A program made the translations under genes and the position numbers. Shown here one piece after another: positions 30,177-41,392 of a stretch of 64,000 nucleotides of DNA. The stretch comes from Rhizodiscina lignyota (taxonomy: Eukaryota > Ascomycota > Dothideomycetes > Aulographales > Rhizodiscinaceae), in the NCBI GenBank assembly GCA_010015805.1, contig ML978138.1, forward strand, positions 1 through 64,000, read 5' to 3'. Under the pieces are notes generated by a model, which made no database searches, had not been told where the DNA came from, and saw nothing but the letters and a program-made list of their open reading frames with translations. Numbering within the stretch: position 1 is the first letter of the stretch; every line of letters starts with the position of its first letter.

Positions 30177-31460
30177 CTAGTTCCGGTAGTTGACCAACAG
30201 ATGTTTTTTTCTTGCTGTTACGTTGGTCTCTTTTCCCACTGTGAATGTTGGAAGACCGCTAAAGAGTTCCGTGAGATGATCTTCTTTGGCAGGGTCCTGA
30301 ATGTTTTCCAAACCGGGGCGCCGTATCTGCTTTTCGCGTTGAATATCTTGTTCTTCAAACCACTGGACATTCCATCCTGACTTTCTCGCATCCCAGGTTA
30401 CTAGGGGACACTGGGCAAGAACCGATTTCCACAGTCGTTGCATCAGTCGTGGTGTAAGACTATGAGGCCCATCTTTGGCATCCGGCAGCTTTTTATTCAG
30501 CGAGCGGACGTTGAGGCCGTCCTCCAGAAATTGTCCTAGTCGATTTTCGACGTAGTCCGGATCGCGAAGGAATGAAGCTTCGAGCGTAGACTGTTCTTTT
30601 GCCTGTTCGTCATTGAACGATGCGTCGTGCTCGAGAATGCTTGTATGTGTTCCAATATGCGTAGTTATATCTTGCACTTGGCGAATTGAAAAGCGACGAG
30701 AACTTGGATCCAGAACTATGCGACGTTGACGAGGACCATCCCATTTAACATTGCCACAGACAAGGTCACGAAGATGAACCCATTCAGACTCTGGCAAAGG
30801 AGGAAGAATCCTACCCAATAGGTCTGCCCACCACTTCTTGGCCGAGTTCATCCGCCTCTTCTCAGGCATTGGTCTGTTCCAAAGATTCTTCTCGGCCATT
30901 TTTAAATCGAGGGATTTGATATCGCGGTCAGAACGTAGAGATTCGCGTCGCGCGTGCTGGCTTGTCATCAATGTCTTCAGCATGGAGTATCTGTCCGACA
31001 TCTTGAATTTCAGTTTTCCATCTTGGATTTGAGGAGGCTCCAATGCTTTGTGTGGCGTACGAGGCTTGCCAGATGGCTCTTCTAGCTGGCCATTATGCGC
31101 TTCGTTTGGCACATATTCTTGCAGTAGAGGCTTCATCAAGTCATGCCGCCGTTTGCCAGTTCGCCCATATGTATGCTCGAGCACTCGGAGAAGAGGCTTG
31201 AGCTCGCCATCATTCGCCCGTTCCAAGACACGAAGATAATATTCCCCATTCTTCAAGAGGTCTGCAAGTCTTCTAGGGCCAAGAAAAGGATCACTGTCGG
31301 GGTAGGCGCGATATCTAGCCAGTACATGGTGATGTACCCAGCTACGGGCGTTCGCATCGGGGAGGTAGGTTGCTTGCCGCAGAAGCGCGCGTAGGAGGTG
31401 TCGAGCGTGAACGCGACCAAAATTATTCAATTCTCTTACACTCCATGTTGGCAAGGTCAT
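30177..31460 (-). CDS. LYR-domain protein, probably mitochondrial
   Basis: Single exon, 427 aa. Residues about 15-60 (RHLLRALLRQATYLPD then WVHHHVLARYR) form a complex-1 LYR-type three-helix start, but the motif itself reads LLR rather than LYR. The rest is basic and helical with no second domain recognised (a KKWWADLLGRILPPLP segment and a RRIVLDPSSRRFS segment). LYR proteins act as small adaptors in mitochondria for Fe-S transfer, respiratory-complex assembly or ribosome maturation, usually bound to acyl-carrier protein. At 427 aa it is much longer than classic LYR proteins (about 80-130 aa), like the fungal LYR-domain proteins of unknown role. It is divergent from mbp1 across 291 bp. Confidence 0.65.
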   Translation of the reverse strand: MTLPTWSVRELNNFGRVHARHLLRALLRQATYLPDANARSWVHHHVLARYRAYPDSDPFLGPRRLADLLKNGEYYLRVLERANDGELKPLLRVLEHTYGRTGKRRHDLMKPLLQEYVPNEAHNGQLEEPSGKPRTPHKALEPPQIQDGKLKFKMSDRYSMLKTLMTSQHARRESLRSDRDIKSLDLKMAEKNLWNRPMPEKRRMNSAKKWWADLLGRILPPLPESEWVHLRDLVCGNVKWDGPRQRRIVLDPSSRRFSIRQVQDITTHIGTHTSILEHDASFNDEQAKEQSTLEASFLRDPDYVENRLGQFLEDGLNVRSLNKKLPDAKDGPHSLTPRLMQRLWKSVLAQCPLVTWDARKSGWNVQWFEEQDIQREKQIRRPGLENIQDPAKEDHLTELFSGLPTFTVGKETNVTARKKHLLVNYRN

Positions 31461-31575
31461 TAGGAGCTTCGGATTGCTGCTGGAAGGTTAATTGTTGTGT
31501 ATATGGCGGCGTATATGTGGTGTGATAGGATACCGCTTCTCTAGTGCGGCCTAAGCGGGCCTAGCCTGCTTTCCT

Positions 31576-31581
31576 ACGCGT
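31576..31581. promoter_or_regulatory. ACGCGT (MCB) box upstream of mbp1
   Basis: A perfect, palindromic MluI cell-cycle box lies 171 bp before the mbp1 ATG, inside the 291-bp region shared with the LYR gene. A related GACGCGCC follows at about 31593-31600. MCB is the binding site of the Mbp1 APSES domain, so autoregulation is possible; this is inference from one site. Confidence 0.45.
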
Positions 31582-31751
31582 CCTGAAGGCGGAGACGCGC
31601 CCAGCACCACCAACTTCGCACAACCACCGCCAATATCCCACTCTCTCCTCTCCGCTCACAGAACTACCATCACCATTTCCTCGTCAGGTCGCCGCGCATT
31701 GTCGCCGCCACTGCCTCTGCTCTGCCATCCCGCGGCCACAAGTCTTGCGGC

Positions 31752-34711
31752 ATGAGCACGGTGGTCGAGCCGGTCCAAGCCCCACCGCATCTGCCCATCT
31801 CCTTCTCGCGCAGCGGCAGCAACACCCAAAATTCGAAGAATCTCGACAAGATGCAGCTGTCGCAAGGCAGCCAGCCCTCATTCGACGCTCGCGCGCCCTC
31901 CTTCGCCTCTCCGCCCGCCCATCCGGGCCCCGTCATGTACAACATGCACTCGCAGCCTCAGAACCCCATCATGAACCCTTATCGCAGCTTCCAGGACGTC
32001 AATGGCCATCAAGGACACCCCATTGCGGGTGCTCCTCAGATTTACACTGTGAGTTTCCATTCATTTGATAATCATTCACTCTCTCCGCCTCTATACGTGG
32101 TGGTATGCTAATGACTCCTTCGATCTTGCAGGCCGTATACTCCGGCGTCTCAGTCTATGAGTTCGAGATTAACGGCGTCGCTGTCATGCGAAGACGATCC
32201 GACTCCTGGCTCAATGCCACTCAGATTCTCAAGGTCGCGGGCGTGGACAAGGGCAAGCGCACAAAAGTGCTGGAAAAGGAGATTTTGACCGGCGAGCACG
32301 AAAAGGTGCAGGGAGGCTACGGAAAGTATCAGGGCACATGGATCAATTACGAGCGCGGCCGCGAGTTCTGCAGGCAGTATGGCGTCGAAGAGCTACTCCG
32401 GCCATTGCTAGAGTACGACACGAGCAACGACGGCAAGACACCTACAGGCAATGCTGTCGATACGCCGACAAAAGAGCAGGCCATGGCTGCAAATCGAAAG
32501 CGATTCTACACCACACTCGACGGTCGCCAGGCCAGCCAAGGTGCCAATGGTACCTTCTTCTCCAACATTTCCACAACCGCATCAAACGCAATTGCGGCAA
32601 TGAACAAGGTTGCACGCATGAATTCACCCGCTCCGCGCCCTACCAGCGCTGCCCAGCGATCTGGAAACGCTCCACAGCGCTCATCTCAACCGATGATGGG
32701 TAGTCAAGGCTCCTTCCGCGAAGCGAGCCAGCAGAGCCGACCAAGCTTGGCCTCAGAGCGCAGCTTTAGTGCAGCTCCGGCCCAAGACTCTGCATACGGA
32801 ACGCAAGGCCAGTTTAGCGGTGAGCAACAAGTCGATGGTACAAATGACGAACCACCTCGAAAACGAATGCGGCCGATGAGCCGTCAGCAATCATTCACTC
32901 AACCAAACGGAGCTCCAGATCTGTCGATGCGCGATGCCACTCCCACTGAGCCCAATGAATCATTCGTCTACCAGCAGGCTAGTCAGCAACAGCAACTTCT
33001 CACTCATGACGGAGAAGTTCCCACTGCGATGCCGCCATTGCCGCCTCCATCCGACAAGCGCGCAGAAGAGAAGCAAGGCATGCTTCTAGACCTCTTTGCG
33101 GATCTTGGTAGAACGGACTTTACTAACCATCCTGCCATCCAACGTCTCTCCGGTGCCGATCTTGACATGCCTTTGGACCAGTCTGCTAATACCGCCCTTC
33201 ACTGGGCTGCCACTCTTGCCCGTGTCTCTCTCATGCGACTACTCATTGCGAAGGGTGCCAGCATTTACCGCGGGAACATTGCTGGTCAGACCCCACTTAT
33301 GGCTGCTGTGCAAGTCAACAACAGTTTGGATCACAGCTGCTTTCCCGACTTGCTTGAGATACTGGCACCTCTAATCGAAGTCCGTGATGCAACAGGCCGC
33401 ACAATCTTGCATCACATTGCCGTCTCTTGTGGCATCAAAGGCCGTGCTGCTTCGAGCAAGTACTATCTCGAAGCTCTCCTAGAATTTCTCGTCCGTAGCA
33501 CTTCTGCTGTCCCTGGTCCACCCATGGAGACTGGTCTCTCAAAGCCGATCGGCTTGATGAGGTTCATGTCGGAGATGGTAAACGTGCGAGACAATTTAGG
33601 CAACACGGCCCTCAACCTTGTTGCGCGCATAGGCAACCGCAGCATCATCCAGCAACTACTCGAGGTCCAGGCTGACCCTGCCATTCCCAACTACAAGGGG
33701 CTTTCTGCGATTGATTTTGGCGTTGGGATTGATGTTGACCGGAACCGTGCCAACGCACAGGCAATGGGTCCTCCAGGTAGCCAGCCAATAGAGTCACCAA
33801 CTCGAAATGGCAAGGCGCCTATCAGCCGCGTAGATGAGACTAACAGCCATCTTTTACCAGGTCGGCAGCACTTTTCGATTATTGTTGCTTCCCGTTACAT
33901 GTACATTCGCTTACAAGTTCTAGCTCTCACAACGTCGCTGAACAACCTTCAATCTCAACATGCCGCTGAGATGCGCCTCAAAACGGATTCTTTTGACCGT
34001 GCAAACGCGCAGATCCGCGATCTTGCCGCTCAACATGCTCAACTAGGAGCAGCGCTTTCTCAACTGCAAAACCGTGTCAAGAACCGAAGCGAGCGTGCAG
34101 TGCGCACCCTGAACCTGCGAAGATCTATCGAGGAAAGCAAGCACCGTTTATCACATCAAGGCGTGAATCTCAACGCCGTCACCGGCCCGCGCGGCAGTCC
34201 GTTGAAACCCGGCGATGTCGAAAAGCTGGACGGTCTCGAGATACCTGCAACAAGCGTGGCAAGCAACAGCCAAGGTGGAGGCCATGTTAATGGCGATTCA
34301 TCAATGGCAAATCTCACCACTCTCATTGATCCGATGCAGCTTCCGGATGTCCCAACGCTGCGAGCTCGTATGGCTGGCTACGCGGAGAACAACGACCGTC
34401 TCAAGGGAAAGGCAAAATACCTAAAGGGCCGCAGCGCCGAGCTCGAGACGATGTACCGCAAGGTCATTGCTTTGTGCACGGGCGTGGAAGAGGGTAGGGT
34501 CGAGGAGAATCTCGCGGCTTTGGTGCAGGCTGTCGAGAGTGAGAATGTTCCTCCCGGAGCTGGTCCGAATTCTGGACGAAATGGTGTCCATGGCAATGGC
34601 AATATGGTGGGAACGCCTGGTATGCCGAGGACTCAAGATGCAGAGGTGGGTAGGGTTAAGGAATTTCTGAGGAAGGTCGAGGGTGTGGGATTGGCGACGC
34701 CGACAACTTGA
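31752..34711 (+). CDS. mbp1: MBF complex DNA-binding subunit Mbp1 (APSES/ankyrin)
   Basis: Exon 1 is 31752-32048 and exon 2 starts at 32132 after an 83-nt intron; 958 aa if no further intron. Residues 1-99 are Pro/Ser-rich and disordered. The APSES/KilA-N domain (about residues 100-195) reads VYEFEINGVAVMRRRSDSWL and GTWINYERGREFCRQYGVEE. Ankyrin repeats lie at about residues 440-630 (NTALHWAATLARVSLMRLL; GRTILHHIA; GNTALNLVARIGNRSIIQQL). A coiled coil follows near residues 660-720 and a C-terminal helical region binds Swi6-type partners. Mbp1 drives G1/S transcription through MCB boxes. A probable extra 57-nt intron at 33861-33917 (donor GTCGGC, acceptor ACAAG) would join LLP to VLALTTSLNNL; it is in frame and stop-free, so both versions stay open. 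Confidence 0.93.
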
Positions 34712-35055
34712 ATAAGAAGGCAAGTCGTCATCAAGAGTTCCTATGCGATTTTTGGTGGGTACCGGATTCGATCACGATTGTCGAAACATCTGAGATGATT
34801 GATTGGCTACGGGTGAAATTTCACCACATGAGCAACGGCGTTTTTGCTGCTTGATCACTGTTATGGAACGGTTGCGCGGTATACCACTGTGCAAATACGG
34901 AGATCATCCTCAAAGCACTGCCTCCGCAAGCTGTGCCATTTGGTGTCACAATCGCGCGAGTGGTTCGAAGGTATACCCCGGAAGTACGATTTGACAATAC
35001 GTACAATGTAATGAAAACCATCACTGTGGAAATGATTTCGAAACCATATACCCTA
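34712..35055. other. Convergent 3' intergenic region
   Basis: 3' sides of mbp1 and the SDR gene. No additional feature was recognised. Confidence 0.6.
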
Positions 35056-35943
35056 TCACTGACCATCTGGAAACTCACAGCTTCGCCACACATCCTCGTA
35101 CTTACTCACATTCGCCAGGAACCCTTCTCCCCAGGCCTTCATAACCGTCCCTGTCTCGACCCCAATCGGCAGCCTCAACAGCCCTTCCACCCTCCCTTCC
35201 ATCATCCCCACTCCATCTACAGCATCAACGATCCGCTCCGCTGCCTTCTCCGGGTCAATGGTCTGCTTCCCGTGCGAATCCTGCAATACCTTGAACACAT
35301 ATTCCACCGGCGTCCCTTTGTACGCGTCCGACGGAACTGCAATATTCCCCGCCATCTTCTCCGGCGCAAGAAGCGCGGTACGCATACCACCTGGAATAGC
35401 GAGTATCACTTTAATTCCGAAGCAAGCCACCTCTGCGGCTAAACTAGCGGTGAACCCGTCGAGAGCCCATTTTGACGCGGCGTAGAGACTGATTCCCGGG
35501 AGGGACTGGTATACGCCCGCGCTGGACACGTTGATGATCGTTCCACCACGTCTCTCGCGCATCGAAGGTAGGAGAAGCTGGATGAGTTGCAAGCTGCCGA
35601 AGAAGTTGGTGTCGAACAGTCGCCGCATATCGTCCATGCTCTGCTCCTCGAATGCACCGCCTATGCCGATACCTGCGTTGTTTATGAGCACGTCGATTCG
35701 GCCATGGACTTGCAATGCAGCGGAGACTTGTGAGGGGAGGCCAGTAGAGGATACGTCCATGAGTAGCCAGGTTCCGCCTTGGGAGTGAATTTCGGAGACG
35801 AGAGATGGCGTCTGCGAGGGGTTGCGGGATGTTGCGATCACTTTGTGCCCGGTTGTGGAGGAGGTGCGGAGTATGGTGCGGGTCAGGGAGAGGCCTAGGC
35901 CGGAGGAGCAGCCTGTGATAAGGAAGACTTTTGTGGATGACAT
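35056..35943 (-). CDS. Short-chain dehydrogenase/reductase
   Basis: Single exon, 295 aa, the standard length for a classical SDR. The cofactor motif is TGCSSGLG at residues 10-17. NNAG follows near residue 88, then the catalytic Ser in INVSSAG and YAASK for the Tyr-X3-Lys pair. A basic residue after the second strand (ATSRN) suggests NADP(H) preference. It belongs to the group of fungal oxidoreductases annotated as 17-beta-hydroxysteroid or retinol-type dehydrogenases; the substrate is unknown. It is convergent with mbp1. Confidence 0.88.
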   Translation of the reverse strand: MSSTKVFLITGCSSGLGLSLTRTILRTSSTTGHKVIATSRNPSQTPSLVSEIHSQGGTWLLMDVSSTGLPSQVSAALQVHGRIDVLINNAGIGIGGAFEEQSMDDMRRLFDTNFFGSLQLIQLLLPSMRERRGGTIINVSSAGVYQSLPGISLYAASKWALDGFTASLAAEVACFGIKVILAIPGGMRTALLAPEKMAGNIAVPSDAYKGTPVEYVFKVLQDSHGKQTIDPEKAAERIVDAVDGVGMMEGRVEGLLRLPIGVETGTVMKAWGEGFLANVSKYEDVWRSCEFPDGQ

Positions 35944-36790
35944 TATTGATGAATGAGGCTTGAATAAAATGGAACTGAGTTTGCTTTGTGAGGGCTAATG
36001 TTGATCAGAACGATATTAGAGACTAAATTTGACGGTTGCGACTGAAATGTTGGAAAGAGAAGACAGGTTGAGACTATATATGTCACTGGAGACACCCAGA
36101 CAAGAAACACCAACATGTGACTACAAGATTACGGCCGTCAATCGGGGGAATAGAAGTAAGGCACGCTGGAGACGGTCTGAATCAAAATGTGGGCATTCGG
36201 AGAGAAGCTCAGGTGTCGGCGATTGAAGTCGGCGCTGAAAACATCTTGCTTCCAGGAGTACAAGCGCAGGCAGAATGCATTGCACCAAAAGAGGATAGTC
36301 ATGTACGCGGTAACGGTCTGTAGAAGAGACGCGTGTAGATAATGATATATTGGGCCGGCTTTGCGGACACGGGGAGTTGTTGGAAAGCATGTCCGGAGGT
36401 GAAAGAGAAGAACAGACACAAACTAATAGAGATGTAACTATCGATCCTTTCTCCGATGGCGCGTTTACTAATTTGGGAGATTTTGTTCGACATCTACTGG
36501 AACCACTCCGATATGAAGAAACGACGAGATTGACGAGAGATTGACGATGTCGAGAGTTGTGTGCAGCCCTAACCCTGAGACTGCTCCCCTGAAACTCGGC
36601 GTTAAAGCCACAGCTCGGCGCCGCATGGATGACGCCACAACAACGTGATGAGGCGCGCTGGACCTGGTCCTCAACGACATGCACCACCTCTCCATCCAAG
36701 CGTCCCCTCTCAGCATTCTATGTATCTATCTGCTAGCTTCTCCGATCATCAGTGACTCACAGGCTATGTCCATGCTGCGCTGAGGTCTGA
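35944..36790. other. Intergenic region between SDR and phospholipase
   Basis: A divergent upstream region of about 850 bp. A 192-codon minus-strand open frame (36121-36699) begins with TTG, lacks domains and overlaps other random frames; it was not accepted. No other signal was identified. Confidence 0.5.
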
Positions 36791-39448
36791 ATGTTTCGTC
36801 AATCATGCTGGACTAGACGCGCTCGCTCATTGGACTCGTTGAAATGTAGGACAACGTTGAGAGCGCGGTAGGTGTTTTGCTCTGCCATTCATGATATTTA
36901 GATTGGTCTGACATTGAGAAGACATGGCGCTCGTAGGGTATTCTTCCATCATGGCACCAAGACCGAGTACTCTAAACGGAGCGGACCAAAAAGCTCTTCA
37001 GGAGTCTGGATAATTGCCGTCTCGGCCTCTGCCATTGCACTCTTCCAACTTCACAATTTCCAAGCACCATCATTCTTTTCCAGAATACGTGCAGACAGTG
37101 CAGAGCAACCGTTTGTTCTTTTCCGTGGTCGCCCCGTGAAGTTTGGTCAAGATGGACTGGATGAAGCTTCCAAACCTCCTGACTTTCGCCCAAATAATCA
37201 AAACGGCACCATTTCTGCAGAGATCGAGGTTGGCATCCAGCACCTTGTAAACGGCACATCTTGTGCGGATCTAATTAGAAAACAGGACCCAAAGAATGCT
37301 TACGCAACCGTATCCACGCGGCTCTGCTCAATAAGAGATGGCCTCGCCTCTTTACCTGACAAACTTGCCGGCCTAATCACTCCCGACTGGGTGAAAGTAC
37401 TCCCTGGGTTCGTCACCAAGTTGCAAAACGAGCTATCCATGGCACCTGGCTCGCTTGCTGAAGAAGTCTGGCAAGAAGCACATGATCCCGAGATCAATCC
37501 CGAGATTGTCTGGGAAGCCACAGTCCGTGTCTCCAACGATTTGTGTGATGATGAGCATTTGTTTCTGAAGAGACGCAAAGAGCATACCAGAGCTGCGTTG
37601 GCAAAGTATCTGCAAATTCCAATCTCTGAAATCCATCCGGATGATGTTCCGGTGATAGCAATGTGCGGTTCCGGAGGAGGTCTCAGGGCTTTGGTCGCAG
37701 GCTCCTCGTCGTCTCTCGCCGCGAAGGAATCCGGGCTTTTCGACTGTCTCACCTATACAGCGGGTGTGAGCGGCACCTGCTGGTTGCAAGCATTGTTCTA
37801 CTCATCCATCACCAACCAAAACCACGGTGCGCTCATTCAGCACCTCAAGAACCGGCTTGGTGTGCATATTGCATACCCACCAGCCGCTTTCTCACTCATC
37901 AATAGCGCGCCAACGAACAAATACTTGCTCAGTGGACTGATCGAAAAGCTCAAGGGCGTTCCCGAGGCGGACTTTGGCATTGTCGACATCTATGGCCTTT
38001 TGCTAGCGGCACGCATTTTTGTCCCAAAAGGCGAACTCAATGTCACAGATTACGACCTCAAGCTTTCTAACCAGCGTCGCTTCATCGCCCAGGGAGAGCA
38101 TCCCTTACCCATCTACACAGCCGTGCGGCACGAGATTCCAAAGACCGAGAAATCCGCTACTGGCGCGGAGGCAGACAAGAGGAAGGCACAGAAGGAAGAC
38201 TGGTTCCAGTGGTTCGAGTTCACTCCCTACGAATTCTGGTGTGAGGAGCTCACAGCAGGCATTCCAACATGGGCAGTTGGAAGACCATTCGCTGCTGGCC
38301 GAACAGTCTGGCGTAACAACAACTTGTCTCTACCGGAGATCCGTATTCCGCTGTTACTTGGAATCTGGGGCAGTGCCTTTTGCGCTACGCTCAGCCACTA
38401 CTATGCGGAGGTCCGACCGATTGTTAAAAACCTGGCTGGCTTCAATGGGATCGATCACATGATGATGGAACGGGATGAGGATCTTTTAAAGGTACACATG
38501 ATCGATCCTGCTACGATCCCAAACTTTGTGATGGGTATGCGCGGGTCGTTGCCAGAAACAGTCCCGGAGAGCCTTTTCAAAGAGGAAAGACTGAAGCTCA
38601 TGGATGCTGGAATGAGCAACAACTTACCAATTTATCCGTTACTGAGGCCGGGACGAGATGTGGATATCATCATCTCGTTCGACGTCAGCGCCGACGCGAA
38701 AGAGGCGAATTGGCTTCGTGTAGTAGAGGGCTATGCGCGGCAGAGAGGTATCAAGGGCTGGCCGGTTGGGGCGGGTTGGCCACCTGAAAATGCATCGAAA
38801 GAGCAGATACAAACAGAACTAGATGCAGCACAGAAGGGAACCAAAACTGAAGCTAGCGAGGAAGCAACTAAGAGCCAAACAAAATCCGGAGAGAGACGTC
38901 AAGCAGACGCTGGGTCTAACGACACAGATGGACCTGTGAATAACGCCAATGACCAACCCCGAAAAGAGGCGAAGCCTCAACCTCCCTTAGACCTATCATA
39001 CTGCAACATCTGGATCGGCAGCACCACAGAGCGCAGCACCGGCGAAGAGCCGCCCCCTTCCAAGCTCGTCGAGGACGACATGCAGCTCATGACACCGGAT
39101 GCTGGTATCTGCGTTATCTACTACCCACTTCTGCCAAACGCAAAGGTACCTGACGCTGACCCGCATACGAGCGCATTCATGAGCACATGGAACTTCATCT
39201 ACACGCCAGAGCAGGTGGACAAGGTGGTTGATCTTGCGCGAGCAAACTTTGAGGAGGGCAGTGAGCAGACGAAACGCGCTGTGCGGGCGGTTTGGGAGCG
39301 CAAGAAGAGGTTGAGGGTAGAGCAGGAGAAGGAGGAGAGGGAGCTGAGGAAGGTGATTAAGGCGGAGAGGAGGAGGGAGGAACTGCGAAGTGGGAGGGGC
39401 GTTGGGAAGAGTATTACGGATGGGGATCATGGGGATCATTTCAGTTGA
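36791..39448 (+). CDS. Cytosolic-type phospholipase A2, mitochondrially targeted
   Basis: Two exons: 36791-36867 and 36919-39448, 51-nt intron (GTAGGT donor, CTGAC, TTGAG acceptor), 868 aa. The first exon was found because the main frame has no ATG at its start; the splice restores phase. It gives an Arg/Ser-rich, acid-free start (MFRQSCWTRRARSLDS), a good mitochondrial presequence, followed by a hydrophobic helix (about residues 54-70, VWIIAVSASAIALFQ). The cPLA2/patatin-like catalytic core has the oxyanion loop MCGSGGGLRA (near residue 274), nucleophile Ser310 in GVSGTCW and Asp588 in DAGMSNNLP. The last ~100 residues are charged and coiled-coil-like. It hydrolyses phospholipid acyl chains; related Aspergillus enzymes are reported to be mitochondrial. 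Calcium-binding C2 is absent, as in other fungal members. Confidence 0.88.
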
Positions 39449-39740
39449 GAGGTGGGCATGATTCTCGCGTCACAAGGCTCAAACTGTCCATATGGGAGTC
39501 CTGCAATTAGAAAAACTTGAAAGCTACATAATACTACATCTATTGCAACAACGCGGCCGTGAGATGAGTCGCCTGAATCACCCACCGTTCACCTGTACAC
39601 TCGCGCCATCCATGCTGAACATCTGGTATGATATGGTACAAATATGGCGTGCATTGTGACTTGCACATGCCTTGGGCCAGAAACGCTTGGAAAGCGACTT
39701 CTCAAGCTCAACACGCTGCACCAAGCTGCGTACTCGTAGC

Positions 39741-41120
39741 TCAAGTCACAATTTCTCCGCAGTCAATGAAATTGGGTATCCATTTCCTCTTTTGTCCCTC
39801 GCCCTCAACCTCACTCGGCTTCACCACCTCTTGCGGCCGATATAAATACCAGCCCCTCAGCGCATTCGCAGCCGCTCTATTCCTGGCTTCATCGAGACTG
39901 CCTCCTGCACCCTCGCCCAGCTTGTCTAGACCGCTGTATACACCTACCACAAACACCGGCGCAATGCTTTTTCGTCCCGTCTCCGATAATAATCGTGCAA
40001 CAGGTGGATCAAACCCTTCACGTGCACACAGCCGCGACAGGTCACGCGTCGGGAAGCGGAAGTGGAAGAGCGAGGCGATGTCGAGGTGGCGAGAGAGGAT
40101 GTGCTGCGCATGGAAGGAGACGACGGAGGATCTGCCGGCATGGAGTGTGAGTGCGCCGACGAGCGCGCGAAGGAAGGATGTGCTGGCGGTTTCGAGGTCG
40201 GTGCGTGATGGGATGGGGTCTGCCGGTGCTTGAGGTTGTCTTGGGGTGTGGACGTCGAGAATCTCGCCAGCTTTGTCGACTGTCACTGTATCTTCGGGTG
40301 CTTCTGATTGAGTTTGTGAGGCTTCCCATTCTTGCGCAGGCTTTGGTTCGACGAGTCGTCCAAAGTCGCCGAATTGGTCGTCCTCAACGATACGAGCGCC
40401 AATACCTCTTTTGACTCGCCATGTATTGGCCTTGTCTATTTGCATCGTATCGCCTTGAAATATGCCGTGCGTCTTTGGTCTTGTCTCGCCTGGCAGCGTC
40501 CTCTTGAACTGCAGTAAACCGGGGTCGACCTCGCCGCCTGGCTCTGCGACAGCTTCCACACCAAAACCACGGACTATCGAAGCGCACGCTGCCGGACCAA
40601 CATACGCATTCTGCGCTGCGAACAGGACGGTCATTGGTAGGCGCGGATAGTTACAGAGTAGGTGCTCAGCTGTAAAGTAGCCAAGGATGTCTCCACCCAG
40701 CAGCGCGAGGGAAGAGTTGCTGAAATGCGGATGAGGATCCGCTGTTGCATGAACAAGACATTTTGCGAGTGTCTGGAGTGGAACTGTATGAGGCAGCGCA
40801 AGACGAGAATGGAGTGCGGAGAGTTTGGCAGAGTGGAACGCTGCAGATGGTGGAGGTGAAGGGAGTTCAGTGAGGTCGGCTGAGATGGCGTCTTCTACGT
40901 CTGTCGGTTCCTCAGGCCTTTCAACTGCTCTTGCTGAGTATAATCGGATGCATTGAAAAGGTTGCCGAGGGTGATTATGAGGTTGGCGGAGGTAGAGACA
41001 TTGTGCTGCTTGCCCTCGTGCTCGCGTTCGAGGGTGACTTCTTGATACTGATACTGCGTGTGGGCGAGGGAGGACGTGTAGGATTTGCTGTCGCCATCTC
41101 TCGGGGTGTATTTGCTTCAT
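39741..41120 (-). CDS. mrpl3: Mitochondrial large-subunit ribosomal protein mL44 (Mrpl3)
   Basis: Single exon; the first ATG in frame is 41118-41120 (459 aa). A basic, Arg-rich presequence (to about residue 65, ending LYSARAVERP) indicates mitochondrial import. The next domain is RNase III-like (LALLGGDILGYFTAEHLL, FLRALVGALTLHAG), and the end is a double-stranded-RNA-binding fold (VVGVYSGLDKLGEGAGGSLDEARNRAAANALRG is its alignable region). The catalytic acidic residues of true RNase III are not kept (GGDILG replaces the nuclease signature), as expected of the structural ribosomal protein. A long acidic insertion (about residues 255-300) is unusual. Confidence 0.87.
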   Translation of the reverse strand: MKQIHPERWRQQILHVLPRPHAVSVSRSHPRTRARGQAAQCLYLRQPHNHPRQPFQCIRLYSARAVERPEEPTDVEDAISADLTELPSPPPSAAFHSAKLSALHSRLALPHTVPLQTLAKCLVHATADPHPHFSNSSLALLGGDILGYFTAEHLLCNYPRLPMTVLFAAQNAYVGPAACASIVRGFGVEAVAEPGGEVDPGLLQFKRTLPGETRPKTHGIFQGDTMQIDKANTWRVKRGIGARIVEDDQFGDFGRLVEPKPAQEWEASQTQSEAPEDTVTVDKAGEILDVHTPRQPQAPADPIPSRTDLETASTSFLRALVGALTLHAGRSSVVSFHAQHILSRHLDIASLFHFRFPTRDLSRLCAREGFDPPVARLLSETGRKSIAPVFVVGVYSGLDKLGEGAGGSLDEARNRAAANALRGWYLYRPQEVVKPSEVEGEGQKRKWIPNFIDCGEIVT

Positions 41121-41392
41121 CAATCTCACCAGTCAAGCACTTTGAGGCTGTTCGAGTGCAATTGTCGTGATATATCAAAGTCGCGCGTCGAGTCTTAACG
41201 TGGACGAAATTTTGGAAAGGGAAGCCAGGATGTATGAAAATTCCGGATAGGGACTAGCTCAGTGTAATGTAATTGAGGGACGGAGAGCTCCAAGCTTGAA
41301 TTGAACCTCCACCTTGAATATCACAACCCTCGACCGCGACAATTCCAATTCCGCACCCTCAAGCACCCTCTCTTTCACTGGTCGCGGTCATA

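Noticed and set aside
36121-36699. 192-codon minus-strand open frame upstream of the phospholipase
   Set aside because: It starts with TTG, has no ATG near the start, no domain or composition bias of a real protein, and overlaps other random frames.
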